This document shows, piece by piece, positions 1-10,490 of a stretch of 64,000 nt of DNA. The notes beneath the pieces were generated by a model. The model worked only from the letters and a program-made list of their open reading frames with translations, was not told the origin of the DNA and searched no databases. A program made the position numbers and the translations under genes. The stretch covers positions 186,001 to 250,000 of the forward strand of contig JABSSW010000057.1 of NCBI GenBank assembly GCA_018902385.1, given 5' to 3'. The stretch comes from Physcia stellaris (lineage: Eukaryota > Ascomycota > Lecanoromycetes > Caliciales > Physciaceae). How positions within the stretch are numbered: position 1 is the stretch's first letter; each line of letters begins with the position of its first letter.

Positions 1-2124
1 ATGAAAGAACTCTTCCGAGACACAGTGATAGGACATTTCATCCGTTGGCTTACTCGAGGAAAATGGCTTCCCCACGCCGAAGACCTCGATCCCTCGCTTT
101 GGCGCATGTACATCTCCCCCGAGAAATCATCCCAGTTCTCAAACATCGGTCCTCGGGGGTCTCTCAAGAAACCGAAGAACTTCAGTACAGATCATTCCTA
201 CAACGTCACTCCTCAGAGCGAGAAGACCGAGCAGAGCCATTCTACCGGAGCCTGTGATGTTATGAGCAACGAAGCGGCACCTACGGCAGAAAACCCCAAA
301 CTGTCTAATACTAGACAAATCAAGGGAGACGGACTTTTTAGCCGAGGAACATCAAAGGACGGAGACAGAGTACCACCCACAACCACCAAACCTTCACAAT
401 CGGAAAGCCATGAGCAACGCTATGTTGGCGACGCGATTGGACAAGAAGGCATGGACGTCAGCATGAAAGAGGGTCAAGTGGATGGAGACCCACCACTCCA
501 ATTGCAGTCATCGAAAAGCGAGGCTGCCTGGGACGACGTACAGCTGGAGGATGGGCGCGAAGGTGTGGCCCCTCAAGTTACGAAGGTGGATTCCACCAAG
601 GATAGAGTCGTCAACGTGGTTGTCTGGTTTGGGCCTGACGATCCTGAAGTGAGTAAAATGGTTATCTGCATGCCCATGTGGTCGCAAAGCTAACGGTAAT
701 GAATAGAATCCTGCCAACTGGTCGCACACCAAACGCGCCGTGGTCAGCGCCCAGATCTTTCTTCTGACCCTGTGTACCTACATCAGTACATCGATCTTTG
801 CACCGGGCGCCACCAATGTGATGTCACACTTCGGGATCAGTTCGACCGTCGCGACCATGGGCACTTCAATCACTCTGTTGGGCTACGGTATCGGTGTCAT
901 GTTCTGGTCGCCGTTGTCTGAGGCTATCCGTTTTGGCCGCAAGCCAATCTACATTGGAACTCTCTGCGTTTTCGTTGCTCTCCAGGTTCCTATCGTCTTG
1001 GCCAACAGCATAGGCATGCTTCTCGCATTCCGCTTCCTTAGTGGTATCTTCGGCGCACCCGTGTTGGCAATCGGTGGAGCCAGTATTAGCGACATGTATA
1101 CTGCTTCCGAGCGCGGCTATGCCATTGTCCTATGGGATGTTGTCTTCGCCGCCGCACCAGGTAGGTTTTGTATCTCGTATTGCAGCTTTACACTGAAACC
1201 GCATTAGTCCTGGGTCCTCTCATTGGTGGCTTCGCAGCGCAGCACAACGGCTGGCGCTGGACAATCTGGACAATGATGTGGCTATCAGGAGGCACCCTTG
1301 TCCTACTGCTTTTCCTCATGCCTGAGACCAATCCAGCCAATATCCTTTACCGTCGAAGTCGCCGGCTCAGAGTCCTCACCGGTAAGAAAACCTTAAGGTC
1401 CGAGCAAGAGGTACTGGGAGGACAAGTCAGCTGGCGCGAAACCGTGCACGGAATATTGATCCGACCGTTCGTCCTCGCCCTCACGGAGCCCATCCTGTTG
1501 GTGCTGAACACCTACATCGCCTTCCTCATCACGCTCCTTTTCTCCTCCCTGAGCTCCTTCCCCTTGGTATTCATGGATATCTACGGCTTTAACCTTGGTC
1601 AAAAAGGTCTCGCTTACTTAGGCCTCTTCCTCGGCGGCATCATCACGATCCCTCCAATGTTCCTCTACCTCCGCTGCCGCCAGGGACCGCAATTCAACGC
1701 CAACGGCGAGCTCACACCCGAAAAACGCCTGCCGCCGGCCATCGTCGGGTCTTTCCTTGTGCCTATCTCACTCCTCGTCTTCGGGTGGACCTCCCGAGTA
1801 GATATCCACTGGATTGTGCCCATCATCGGCTCCAGCTTTCTCGGCTCAGCATACGTATGCCTCTCCTACGCCATCCTAAACTACATCCCCGATACCTATC
1901 CCGAGAACAGCGCGTCCGCCTTCGCTGGCAACCAGTGTCTAGACTGTACTGCTGCGGCCGTCTTTCAGCTTTTTCTGACGCCGATGTTCGAGAACTTGGG
2001 GATTGGCTGGGCTTCGACGCTGTTGGCGGGTTTGTCTTCTCTTTTTATTCCGGTGCCGATCGTGTTGTATTACAAGGGGCATGTTATTCGGGGGTGGAGT
2101 AAGCGCGCTAGACAGGATTTCTGA
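1..2124 (+). CDS. MFS multidrug/H+ antiporter, DHA1 (12-spanner) type
   Basis: Plasma-membrane proton antiporter expected to export drugs or other small toxic molecules. Three exons, 1-648, 707-1160 and 1208-2124, join in frame to a 672-residue protein; the introns (58 and 47 nt) have GT-AG ends. The start at base 1 is believable because the N-terminus (MKELFRDTVIGH, then a DPSLW motif near residue 31) is the usual opening of this fungal subfamily. A long hydrophilic N-terminal tail of about 210 residues leads to PENPANWSHTKR, then the transmembrane part begins. Family motifs seen: GRKPIYIG loop after helix 2, RFLSGIFGAPVLAIGG helix 4, GPLIGGF and GWRWTIW in helices 5-6, PETNPANILYRR before the central loop, and YPENSASAF near helix 10. 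Substrate cannot be read from sequence; azole, caffeine or polyamine efflux are known for relatives. The promoter lies outside the window. Confidence 0.93.
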
Positions 2125-2768
2125 GGGCGAGGAGGGTTGGCTGCTCTGCTGGCACGTTGGGTTGCTCTTGCAGTGGGCTTTGGGAGTTTGAAGAAGTGGG
2201 AGATGGGCTTTCATGTTGGGTTTTATAAGATCAATTTGGCGACATGAACGATTGGTAGGGCGCGAAGGTGGTGATCTAATATATTTAAATCTTAATGGTG
2301 GAGCAATGATTAGCAGTGGTTATAAACGATAACGGCATGCAGCGGTCCCAAGGCATCGACTAGCTATTCATTTACCCCTTAGATTGCCAACCTCTGTACT
2401 TAGAACATCGACTAGGAAAGGATTCAGCCATCCATCTATCCATCTCGGCGCCAAACCCACCTACTTGATTGCGGGGCGGCCCCGCTCTGGATACAAGAAT
2501 ACACAGCCTAGAACTACCGCATCGCAAGTCTATTAGAAGGGAAGCTTTAAGTCGTCGAAGCGAGGTCTACCGTCCAGGGGGTAAACAGGAATCTGCGGGG
2601 GAAAGTTTCTTGTCGTCGGAAGGGGTGGAAGGAGTTGGTTGCTGAGAGCCTACCTGCGTCTTTGATTATGCACACAGTCAAGGTATGAGTGCCGAATTGG
2701 GAAACCCCATCGCTTTAATCGGCCTGGTGGGTCAAGGAGATTATGCAAGGGAGGCGCCACTTTTGACA

Positions 2769-2816
<48 letters not shown>

Positions 2817-3357
2817 GTGCGGATCTCCTGCTCCTAATATCTGATCCTACAGGCGCCTTGGGCGATTCTGCTGCGGATGTTACACTCGATCTTCAGTCCC
2901 TTTCGACCCTTCCTGTTGCCTGCAACCACCATTCCATGATTGGTTCGATCCAGAAGGGACAGCAACGATGTGCGCCAACAATGGTCTAGATTTCCTGCGT
3001 TTTCGCGGTGCATAATGGCTTTTTTTCGATTGGTGGGCTTTCGTCTGTTTTTACTCGATTTAAATACTGGAATTTTTTGATTGGAGGATTATTGTGAAAA
3101 AAGTTCTTGGCGGTGAGTCACAGGGTCATGCGAGGGGGGGAGGGCCCAATATATTTGTGCATTAGCGCGATGGAGAGAGATATATAAGAGTGTGCGCTTT
3201 TCCTTTTATTTTTTTGAATTTCTATACTCTTGTTATTCTTGATTTCTCTTTACGAGAATACAAGAATTATCTACATATTCTTTTCTCCCTTAATATCCAA
3301 GAACAAGAACCCTGGTCCGAACATAAATCTTCTTAATCGGAATCGAATATTTTGTAT
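2125..3357. other. Intergenic, no gene seen
   Basis: No coding region recognised. It holds a perfect AAT/ATT palindrome at 2769-2816 and ends at the target-site duplication of a small LTR-like insertion. The stretch around 3180-3340 is pyrimidine-rich and could be part of an older repeat. Confidence 0.5.
2769..2816. repeat. Perfect palindromic microsatellite (AAT)8(ATT)8
   Basis: Eight AAT units are followed directly by eight ATT units, giving a 48-bp perfect inverted repeat without a spacer. Single strands could fold into a 24-bp stem. Confidence 0.97.
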
Positions 3358-3362
3358 GTAGA

Positions 3363-3508
3363 TGTAACGGCACGCATTTTTGTCGCTTGCTCAGGGTTAA
3401 TCCATCTAGTTAGGGTTTCAGCGCCCTGGGACCGCCAGAGCCCTAACCCAAAAAAATTGAAAAGTTTCTTGGGCGGGCGTGCACCCAAATATAAGCAGGA
3501 ACGTTACA
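3363..3508. mobile_element. Solo LTR-like insertion (146 bp) with 5-bp TSD
   Basis: The element begins TGTAACG and ends CGTTACA and is flanked by the same pentamer GTAGA at 3358-3362 and 3509-3513. TG...CA ends and a 5-bp target-site duplication are usual for LTR retrotransposons, so a solo LTR is the best reading. The seven-base terminal inverted repeat would also fit a very short MITE. No second copy is seen in the window. Confidence 0.7.
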
Positions 3509-3770
3509 GTAGAATTAGTGTGAGTGAAACGTCGATGAATCCTTTTATGTAGTGAAGCGCTTCAATATCGCGACCATGTCATGTATCTTGGAACCTACTA
3601 TGTAAACAATCTATTTCTTCTTTGTATCAGGAGAATCCTGTGGTCACCGATTGATATCTGCTCACTGCGCCATTAGTCTGCCACAACCTCAATCTCGAAA
3701 CCAATAGATCAACTTCTCAAATCGTGTTACGCAAAGAATATCTGTCCCACTTCAACCCCAATTGCGAAAA

Positions 3771-5357
3771 ATGAACAAACGAGGTGCTGAAAGTGTCTTG
3801 GAGAATCCACGGTTCCAGGGCCCCATACAGCCAACGACTGGTAATACCAGCAACATATTTGCAAACAAAAGTACAACCGAGTTGCAGGATCTCTATGCAC
3901 AGATAAGCAAGGATACAGCGGTCCTCAGGACCGAAAAAGAAAAATTCGTCCAAGTGAGTACTCGATTTGATAAGGGCCTGTCGTGTCTTGTCCGCTGGTA
4001 TCTGGAAAGAACTAATGTCCCGGACTGTTAGAATCTATTAAAATCCCAGGAGCCCCTGCACAACGCTTTGCGCAATGCAGAAGCTCAATATGAAATCGAA
4101 AGAAAGAGAGCCGAGGATGCCGAACGCTTGCTGGCCGAAGCTCAGGTGAAAGCGCAAAATCTCACCCTGGAGACCGAGGCCAACAAGCAAAGAGCAGCGA
4201 AGGCCGAACGTGAAGCGATGGAGTGCCAAGGGAGATTAAATCAAATTCAAGATGTCAGAGTCACCAATCCTTTTGTACTGGTTCTGATTGACGGCGACGG
4301 CTACATTTTCCTCGAAGACCTTTTACGTAAAGGCTTGCCAGGTGGCGAGACAGCAGCTCATCTCCTTCGCGAAAATCTCGAGAAATGGATAGAAAGAGAT
4401 CCTCGCTTCCAAAATACTGACGCAGCTCATTGGCGTTTTAAGGTACGGATTTACCTCAATCTGGAGGGCTTATCTCAGGCACTTTATAACGCAAAGCTTG
4501 TACCGAGTCTTCAAACTTTGCGTCAATTTATGACAGGCTTTACACAAAATCAGCAGCTCTTCGACGTTGTTGATGTTGGTCATGGTAAAGAGCGGACGGA
4601 CTACAAAATAAAAGCCAATTTCGAAAACGAACTCTTCAACAGCAGCTGCAAATACGTGATCCTGGGCTGCGCTCACGACAATGGTTACATACCTATGCTT
4701 GACCCGTACAAGAATAACAAACGCGCTGGGAGTCAAATCATGATCTTGAGCAATAAAGCAGCAACCCAGCAATTTAAGACTCTGTACCCTGGACCTTGTA
4801 AGCCATTCGGTGAGTTGGGTCTCTCAGTGCTCCAGTCATCCACAGTCCTAAACAACACAACCCGTTCGCCAACTTCACCAAAGCTGGCAACCGGTCTACC
4901 AGTCAAGACGCAACCAACGCCACCTCAAAGCCCCGCAGCGCCTCCTCCACCCTTCCAAAAATCCCACTACTACCCTCAACCCATCTCCGTCAACCAAGAT
5001 GACCGCCGCATCGACCATCCAATCCCAGACCCAGGTCCAGAAATCGCGCGCGCCTACAAGCAACGCATCCACAACGGCGCCACCAAACCCTGCAACGACT
5101 TCCACCTCACAGGCCACTGCCGCAACGACCCGTGCCGCTTCGACCACACTCCTCTCTCCTCGCCGGACGAGTACCTGGTTCTCGCGCGATACGCGCGGAA
5201 CCAGCCTTGTCACGCCGAAGGGTTCTGCCGCAACGAAATGTGCGTTTTCGGACACCATTGCCCGCAGGACGCGGCGGGTTGGTGCCCTCATGGGAGTTGC
5301 TTTCTGGCCCGCTTTCATGGGCTTAAGGTTGATAAGCTTGTGCGTTGTGAGGCGTGA
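3771..5357 (+). CDS. CCCH-type zinc finger protein with coiled coil and fungal NYN-like N-terminal domain
   Basis: Likely RNA-binding protein of unknown pathway. Exons 3771-3953 and 4032-5357 (78-nt intron, GT-AG) give 502 residues. A short N-terminal region is followed by a charged coiled coil (about residues 40-125, rich in E/K/R/Q/A). A globular domain starts at NPFVLVLIDGDGYIF, typical of a fungal family found in front of CCCH fingers (DUF7923-like in recent Pfam); the acidic DGDG is suggestive of an NYN/PIN-like fold but no nuclease activity is shown. A proline-rich linker leads to C-terminal fingers: C-X8-C-X4-C-X3-H near residue 415, C-X5-C-X4-C-X3-H near 454, and an irregular C-X7-C-X4-C-X5-H from about 471. 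The start ATG at 3771 is the first in the open frame. Confidence 0.88.
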
Positions 5358-7922
5358 TGTGCTGGCTTTTGAGATAAGATAATGAATGATAATTCAACAA
5401 TGAGACGAAGGAGATGACGATTTGAGATGTTTTTGATACCCCAGAATGAAGGAGACTACCGCCTATGAACGGCTGGCGCAATGGGTTTATGGCTTTTCGC
5501 TTGCTTTTTGAAAATGCGAGGGGGAGAATGGCTTATAACCTACAGAAGCCAAAACACTAATATTCTCGACCCTGTCAAAGCTCATTTCTTTCTAATCTAC
5601 CTCCTCCCCAGAAAAAAGAAAGAAAAAAAAAGAACAAATAATCAATGTGAACAGCATGCTGCGAAAGCAAAAGCAAAAATCAAGACACTACGTGAAATTT
5701 CGGTTATATAGTCAAATGAAATCTCTATTCGTTCAAAGGCGCAACATGGAACTTCGGCTATATACTCAAACAAATTTCTACTCATCCTTTCGAGATTCCG
5801 ATAATATGAACCAAGCTCTAATTCACTACATCTAACAGTCTTCTCAATTATTCAATCATTAGTCAGATCCTAATTGGTTTCAATTTTTCACGGAGCCACC
5901 TCCCCTCGAATGGAGATAGAACCAAGCAACAGGCCTTTCTCAAATACACGTCTATCTATTTGGCATCAAGACCAGATACCATCACGCCCCTTACCAAAGT
6001 GAGCAGGTGACGATAATGGCGTTTGTCGATGCGTGAGAGGCACTCGGTCAATTCCTGTTATAGTGAATTATGAAATGTTGTTGGTGATCGCTATTGATAT
6101 ACCCTAGCGTTTAGGTAAGATACAAGTTCCAAGTCTCAAAACCCCCATCCATATCCTCAAACATCATCGCATGCTCCCCAAAAACCACGAATCGAATGTT
6201 TGATCTTCTCATGCTGCGTTTCTCCCTCTGAGCTTATGCATTCTCTCACTCTCACTCTCTCTTTCCCTTTACAACAAGCGATCTTCGACAGCCATATCAA
6301 GTGAAAACCCAAATCCAAAAATACCATCTAATGCTGCCTACTTCCTTCACTGCCAAGTATATACAAGAACCTTTTTGTCTCGGGTCTGGCCGGCAAATAG
6401 GCCACCCGCATGAACGCAACAACTCAAAAGAGCAGCTTCCAGAGCCTGATTACTTTTCCCTGCCTCTACAACTTGTGTGTGTAGCGAAAAAGAACAAAGC
6501 CTCCAACGGAAATGATGACAAAACGCCGAAGAAGGCCCCCCTCCAAGAAAAGGCGTAGCTGGGCGGCGCAAAAAGACAAGGAAGGCAAGGAATGGGGCGT
6601 TGATCTCCTGTTTAGTTGGGAGGGTCTGTCCCTTCCAGTCCCTTTGATTTTGTCAACCATGCGTTAGGTTTACCGGCTAGCTTGGATGGGTCTGTCACCT
6701 GTTTTGTATACATTTGCGGTTGATTTTCATTTTTTTCATTTGATAGAAATTTGTCTATATACCCCATCAAGTAAGGCTAGCCGAGACTAGGAGTCTGTTG
6801 GCAAGATTTGGAATGGGAGAGAGAGATCAGAAGCATTAGTTTTGTGGCTAGGTTTCAAGACATGATAATGCGGTCATTCGCATCTTGCAAGCGGAGTCTC
6901 GAAATAAAGCTGTTTCTTCTCTGTCCCGCTTGCCGGAAGTTGACCCCAGCCCAGTTATTCTCGAAAGACGTTCTTATTAATTAGCGAGCTGAAACTCGAT
7001 TTCTACTTGTAAACGATTTAGAGAAGTAGCTACTTCGCTAAATAGTAGAGGGTGCACCATTCACCTCTGGCTCTTCAGTCGAACGCGCTTCCAGAATGGG
7101 AAAGGGCTATTCTTGGACAGCCACGGCACAGGGCGAAGGAGTAGTGCTGGGGCGACGGTGAGATTCATGCTGCTTGCTGACTGCAGCCGAATTAGTAGGG
7201 TTTCGAGGTCGGATGAGGGGAGGTGCGTATTCCACGAATTGTCGCCTGAGGTATTGCTGCCGGTGGTAGGTATCGCGTTGTTCCTCAATTAAGCAGCACC
7301 CCCAATGTCTAGTTATACATACCCCAACCCTACCCGCAAAATAATAGTGGGGTAGCTGCTTAAATGACGAGTAAAGGGATAGAACAACTGTAACTTGACG
7401 TGAGGGCGCGTGCTGTGGACCTGGCTTTTGGGTTTGGTGGATTACCCGGGGCTACAGGTAGCTACTAATATTCGGAGTCGGATTGGGGGATTTGAATTGG
7501 GAACACCAAGCTTGGATGATGTATGGTTGGAGTTACGATTATTCGATGGGGGAGGTACATACCAGCTGGCAGATGAGTCAATTGTGCATAGATGTTCAGG
7601 CTGTCACATGACCAGACACGATGGGTTGTTCTGATTTGAGAGGCAGATCTGGCGCTTTTGAGATCTCACATCCGGTGATCTGACCAGGCCGAATCAAGTT
7701 CGATCTATACTCTTAAGTACATAAGCTTCTGGTACATGCTAAGAGAACCAAGCAATCTACTACTCTGCTCGTTGCTGCGGTATAAGCGCGAGATCGCAAG
7801 ATCGCTACTTCCGACACGGCACATCATCTTCAGGTACCCTCGTCTCTGAGATGCCTGACGATCCTCTCTCTTGAGTGTCGCACGGTGTCTTTGTTGATGC
7901 TTACCTTATCAAAAGATAAAGC
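5358..7922. other. Intergenic, 2.6 kb, no gene seen
   Basis: Only short open frames without family resemblance. Contains an A-rich run near 5610-5635 and a CT-rich tract near 6240-6268. The last few hundred bases are the presumed promoter of the secreted-protein gene that starts at 7923. Confidence 0.45.
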
Positions 7923-8831
7923 ATGTGGTCGATACTCGTCTGCGCAATCGTGTCCGTGGGCGAGCTCCTGCATAGAGCGCTAGCGCTGCACATCCAACCC
8001 AGGAATCCGACCCTGTCAACTGTGCACTCATTGATCCAATCATATAACACATCAAACTCAGCTCTGACCCTACCCCCCGTCAATTCGCTCAACACCCAAG
8101 TAGGAATCCCCTTCGGCTGCAGCGGAACCCAGTACGGCTGGCTCCTCGACATCTCCAGCTGTCTAGACGCCCTGGCCCAACTCGACCGCACCTCCACAGA
8201 GGAGCAAAGCTGGGGTCCCCGGCGCTTGCAATACGACATCGGGTTCCCGCGCACCTACTGGAGCACGGATCTGAGCTGCGTGGTGATCCCGATTCTCGCC
8301 CCAGGGGAGACCCACGCGCGCGCGAGTCTTCAAGACGTCGCTGCCGGCGCATCGGTTCTGCTCCGGGAATGTGTCAACAAGCCCCCGAACCCAGGTGGGC
8401 TGGCCAAGGATATCAGCTCCGATCAAAGTCTTGGTGTTATCGTGGCGAAGTATCACCCTAGGACTGTGCACTGTTTTGGCCGTCCAGGGATAGGCGATAT
8501 TGAATCCTCTTGTCAGGATCTGCTCAATACGATGGATGCGTCAAGGGAGATGCGCATGTTCGCAGCGGAAAGCAGTCCCAGGTCGCCGGTTGTGAGGCTG
8601 CCGAAGACTATTCCGTCGAAGGATCGAAGATGTTTTTTGACTCTTCAGACGACCGGGAAGTCGGATTTGGAGAATTGGGAGCGCATCTGGGAAGATGCTT
8701 CTCTTGCGACTGCGAAATGTATTCGTCAGGGACAGGCTGGTGAGGTGGCTGGTCTGGGGTACGATAATCGCCTTGTCGTTACGGTATCTGGTCGGGAACT
8801 TGGAAATGCTGAGCTTGTTGCTACCGCATGA
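7923..8831 (+). CDS. Predicted secreted cysteine protein with two related domains
   Basis: Single-exon gene of 302 residues; function unknown. The first ~22 residues (MWSILVCAIVSVGELLHRAL) look like a signal peptide, so it is probably secreted. Two halves share a layout. First half (about 60-165): SCLDAL, then FPRTYWSTDLSCVV, then an Ala-rich helix ending LLRECV. Second half (about 195-290): SCQDLL, then RLPKTIPSKDRRCFL, then DASLATAKCI. Each half thus carries three cysteines in the pattern SCxDxL ... [RL]P...S.D..C ... A...C. The same pattern appears once in the gene at 19806-20624. This is a common lineage-specific fungal hypothetical family; no enzyme motif is visible. The ATG at 7923 is the first in frame and directly precedes the signal peptide. 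Confidence 0.8.
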   Translation: MWSILVCAIVSVGELLHRALALHIQPRNPTLSTVHSLIQSYNTSNSALTLPPVNSLNTQVGIPFGCSGTQYGWLLDISSCLDALAQLDRTSTEEQSWGPRRLQYDIGFPRTYWSTDLSCVVIPILAPGETHARASLQDVAAGASVLLRECVNKPPNPGGLAKDISSDQSLGVIVAKYHPRTVHCFGRPGIGDIESSCQDLLNTMDASREMRMFAAESSPRSPVVRLPKTIPSKDRRCFLTLQTTGKSDLENWERIWEDASLATAKCIRQGQAGEVAGLGYDNRLVVTVSGRELGNAELVATA

Positions 8832-10397
8832 CTGCGCTTGGTCTTTGAGATCTGTTGTGTACACGCGACGTCAGTTGAGGAAAAATGTATCATTAGTGCA
8901 GAACCGAAAGTTCGAAGAACCAAAAGAGGATATGACGTTCGTGCCGAAAGTGAGAAGAACTCAATGCTGTGTTCCAGCGTAGACCGTTCTCTTCAGATTT
9001 CTCGCATAATTGGTACGTATCATGAGATTACTGTTAAATCAAATCACTTCAGTCAGATTATCGAGCGTAAAATAAATAGTGGAGAGGGAATTAAAGGAAA
9101 ATGTTCATGCGTACCTCGAGGATTCCACTATTTCTCAAGGTTCAAACGCGAAGCCGCTCGAAAATGAAGTCGCTAATTCACAAGGAAAAGCGTAATCGCG
9201 TCCTTTTGTTCCTCGCCTTCCACAACGAAAGTGTGTGGCTTCTGATTCATTACCTATGAAGAGATGAAAAATCACCGAGTCCCATGATAGAACGGCCACT
9301 TATGACAGAAGTAAAACAATGGATGGAGTCATCAAGTCCAGCGGTCTTTTCTCCTATTCGAGAGCTTGAGTGATGAGTAGACGTACATGCTTTCGTTGAC
9401 TGGGGCAGGAGAGAATTTCTCGGAAATAACAAATGAGATCGATGAAGCTGGGGATAGTAGGCGTAAGCATTGACCAGGAATATGGATACAACATGAGCAG
9501 ATCCATATCTGCATGCTCAAGGGGTTTGTTTTTGGACTTTTCTTGGTGGAGAAATGGTGGAAAAGTATGGCTCAGGAGGTAGCGAGTGCCTGTCTGGAGT
9601 CGTAGGTCGCCAGGCTCGACCCCGGTACTTTAGGATCGCTAAATGTCGGCGTCTTCAATTTGAGGCAGAAGTGTAGTGAGTTTCAGGAAATCTAGAATCG
9701 AACTCGCAAGGGATAGCCTAAGGAGCTCACTATGGTTATAATCCGGTAGCGTTCGTTTAGATTTTCGATCTATGCTGTAATGGCCTGCTATGTGCGGAAA
9801 TGGAGTATCCCATGTGGTTTGTGAGCGGCACATAGGGTTGTCGTTCAGTACGCAATATAGGTATGCCAGTATTAGGCTTGTCTTGTTTTTGACGTTTTTT
9901 GTGGCATGAGTAGACGCAAGGGTGATGATTACTGAAGCCGAAAGACCTTCGGGATTCTCGAGAAGAGCTTATCTATTGTCTTGACAGAGTCAATTCCGGA
10001 GGGCCGAAAGTCGTAGGGTCCACCAGCCAGCAATCTTGTCATGGCTTCTCGCATGACTGGTACAACGTCTTTCTGGAGTACTGAATCTGGACGCAATCAT
10101 CACATACTTCCTTTGTCGTCTTTCACAATCCCAGAACACAGTAGCATGCTGTATATTGAAAGTTGGACAAGGTGCCTTAAGCATTAGCTGGTGTGGTCAA
10201 GATGGGACCAAATTCTTAACAGAACAAACATAGGTAAATCTCCTTCGTGAATACCATACAGCACGATTCCAGACTTGTCTGCGCATCTCAAAGCGTCTCA
10301 ATCTCGAAGACACTGTTTATCATCCATCCAGCTAATTCATAAACAAGCCAAAGACTTATCAATTTCCGTCATCGTTCATCCCAAGACCCACGCACGC
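8832..10397. other. Intergenic, no gene seen
   Basis: Short open frames only, none with signal peptide, repeats or family motifs that I can support. Confidence 0.4.
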
Positions 10398-10402
10398 AAA
10401 AA
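10398..10402 (-). terminator. RNA polymerase III terminator of the tRNA gene
   Basis: Five A on the plus strand (five T on the transcribed sense strand) six bases beyond the tRNA 3' end. Confidence 0.75.
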
Positions 10403-10408
10403 TACAAA

Positions 10409-10490
10409 GTCCCAGCACTGATTTGAACAGTGGACCCATCGGAAACTATGCCTTCTGCGGCCGATTGCTCTACCACTGAGCTACTGAGAC
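10409..10490 (-). tRNA. tRNA-Cys (GCA), intron-containing
   Basis: On the minus strand an 82-base cloverleaf folds fully: acceptor GTCTCAG with CTGGGAC (one G-T pair), D arm GCTC/GAGC, anticodon stem ATCGG/CCGAT, and T arm CACTG/CAGTG with loop TTCAAAT. The A box (TAGCTCAGTGG) is good; the B box (TGTTCAAATCA) is slightly off consensus but kept by the stem. Between the anticodon stem halves are 18 bases, i.e. a seven-base loop plus an 11-base intron in the usual place, one base after the anticodon. The anticodon reads GCA. Position 33, almost always U in elongator tRNAs, is C here. Either an unusual working gene or an early pseudogene. Confidence 0.82.

Noticed and set aside
4896-5326. Long frames antisense and shifted to the CCCH gene
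   Set aside because: They overlap the proline-rich linker and zinc fingers of a well-supported gene and are shadows.
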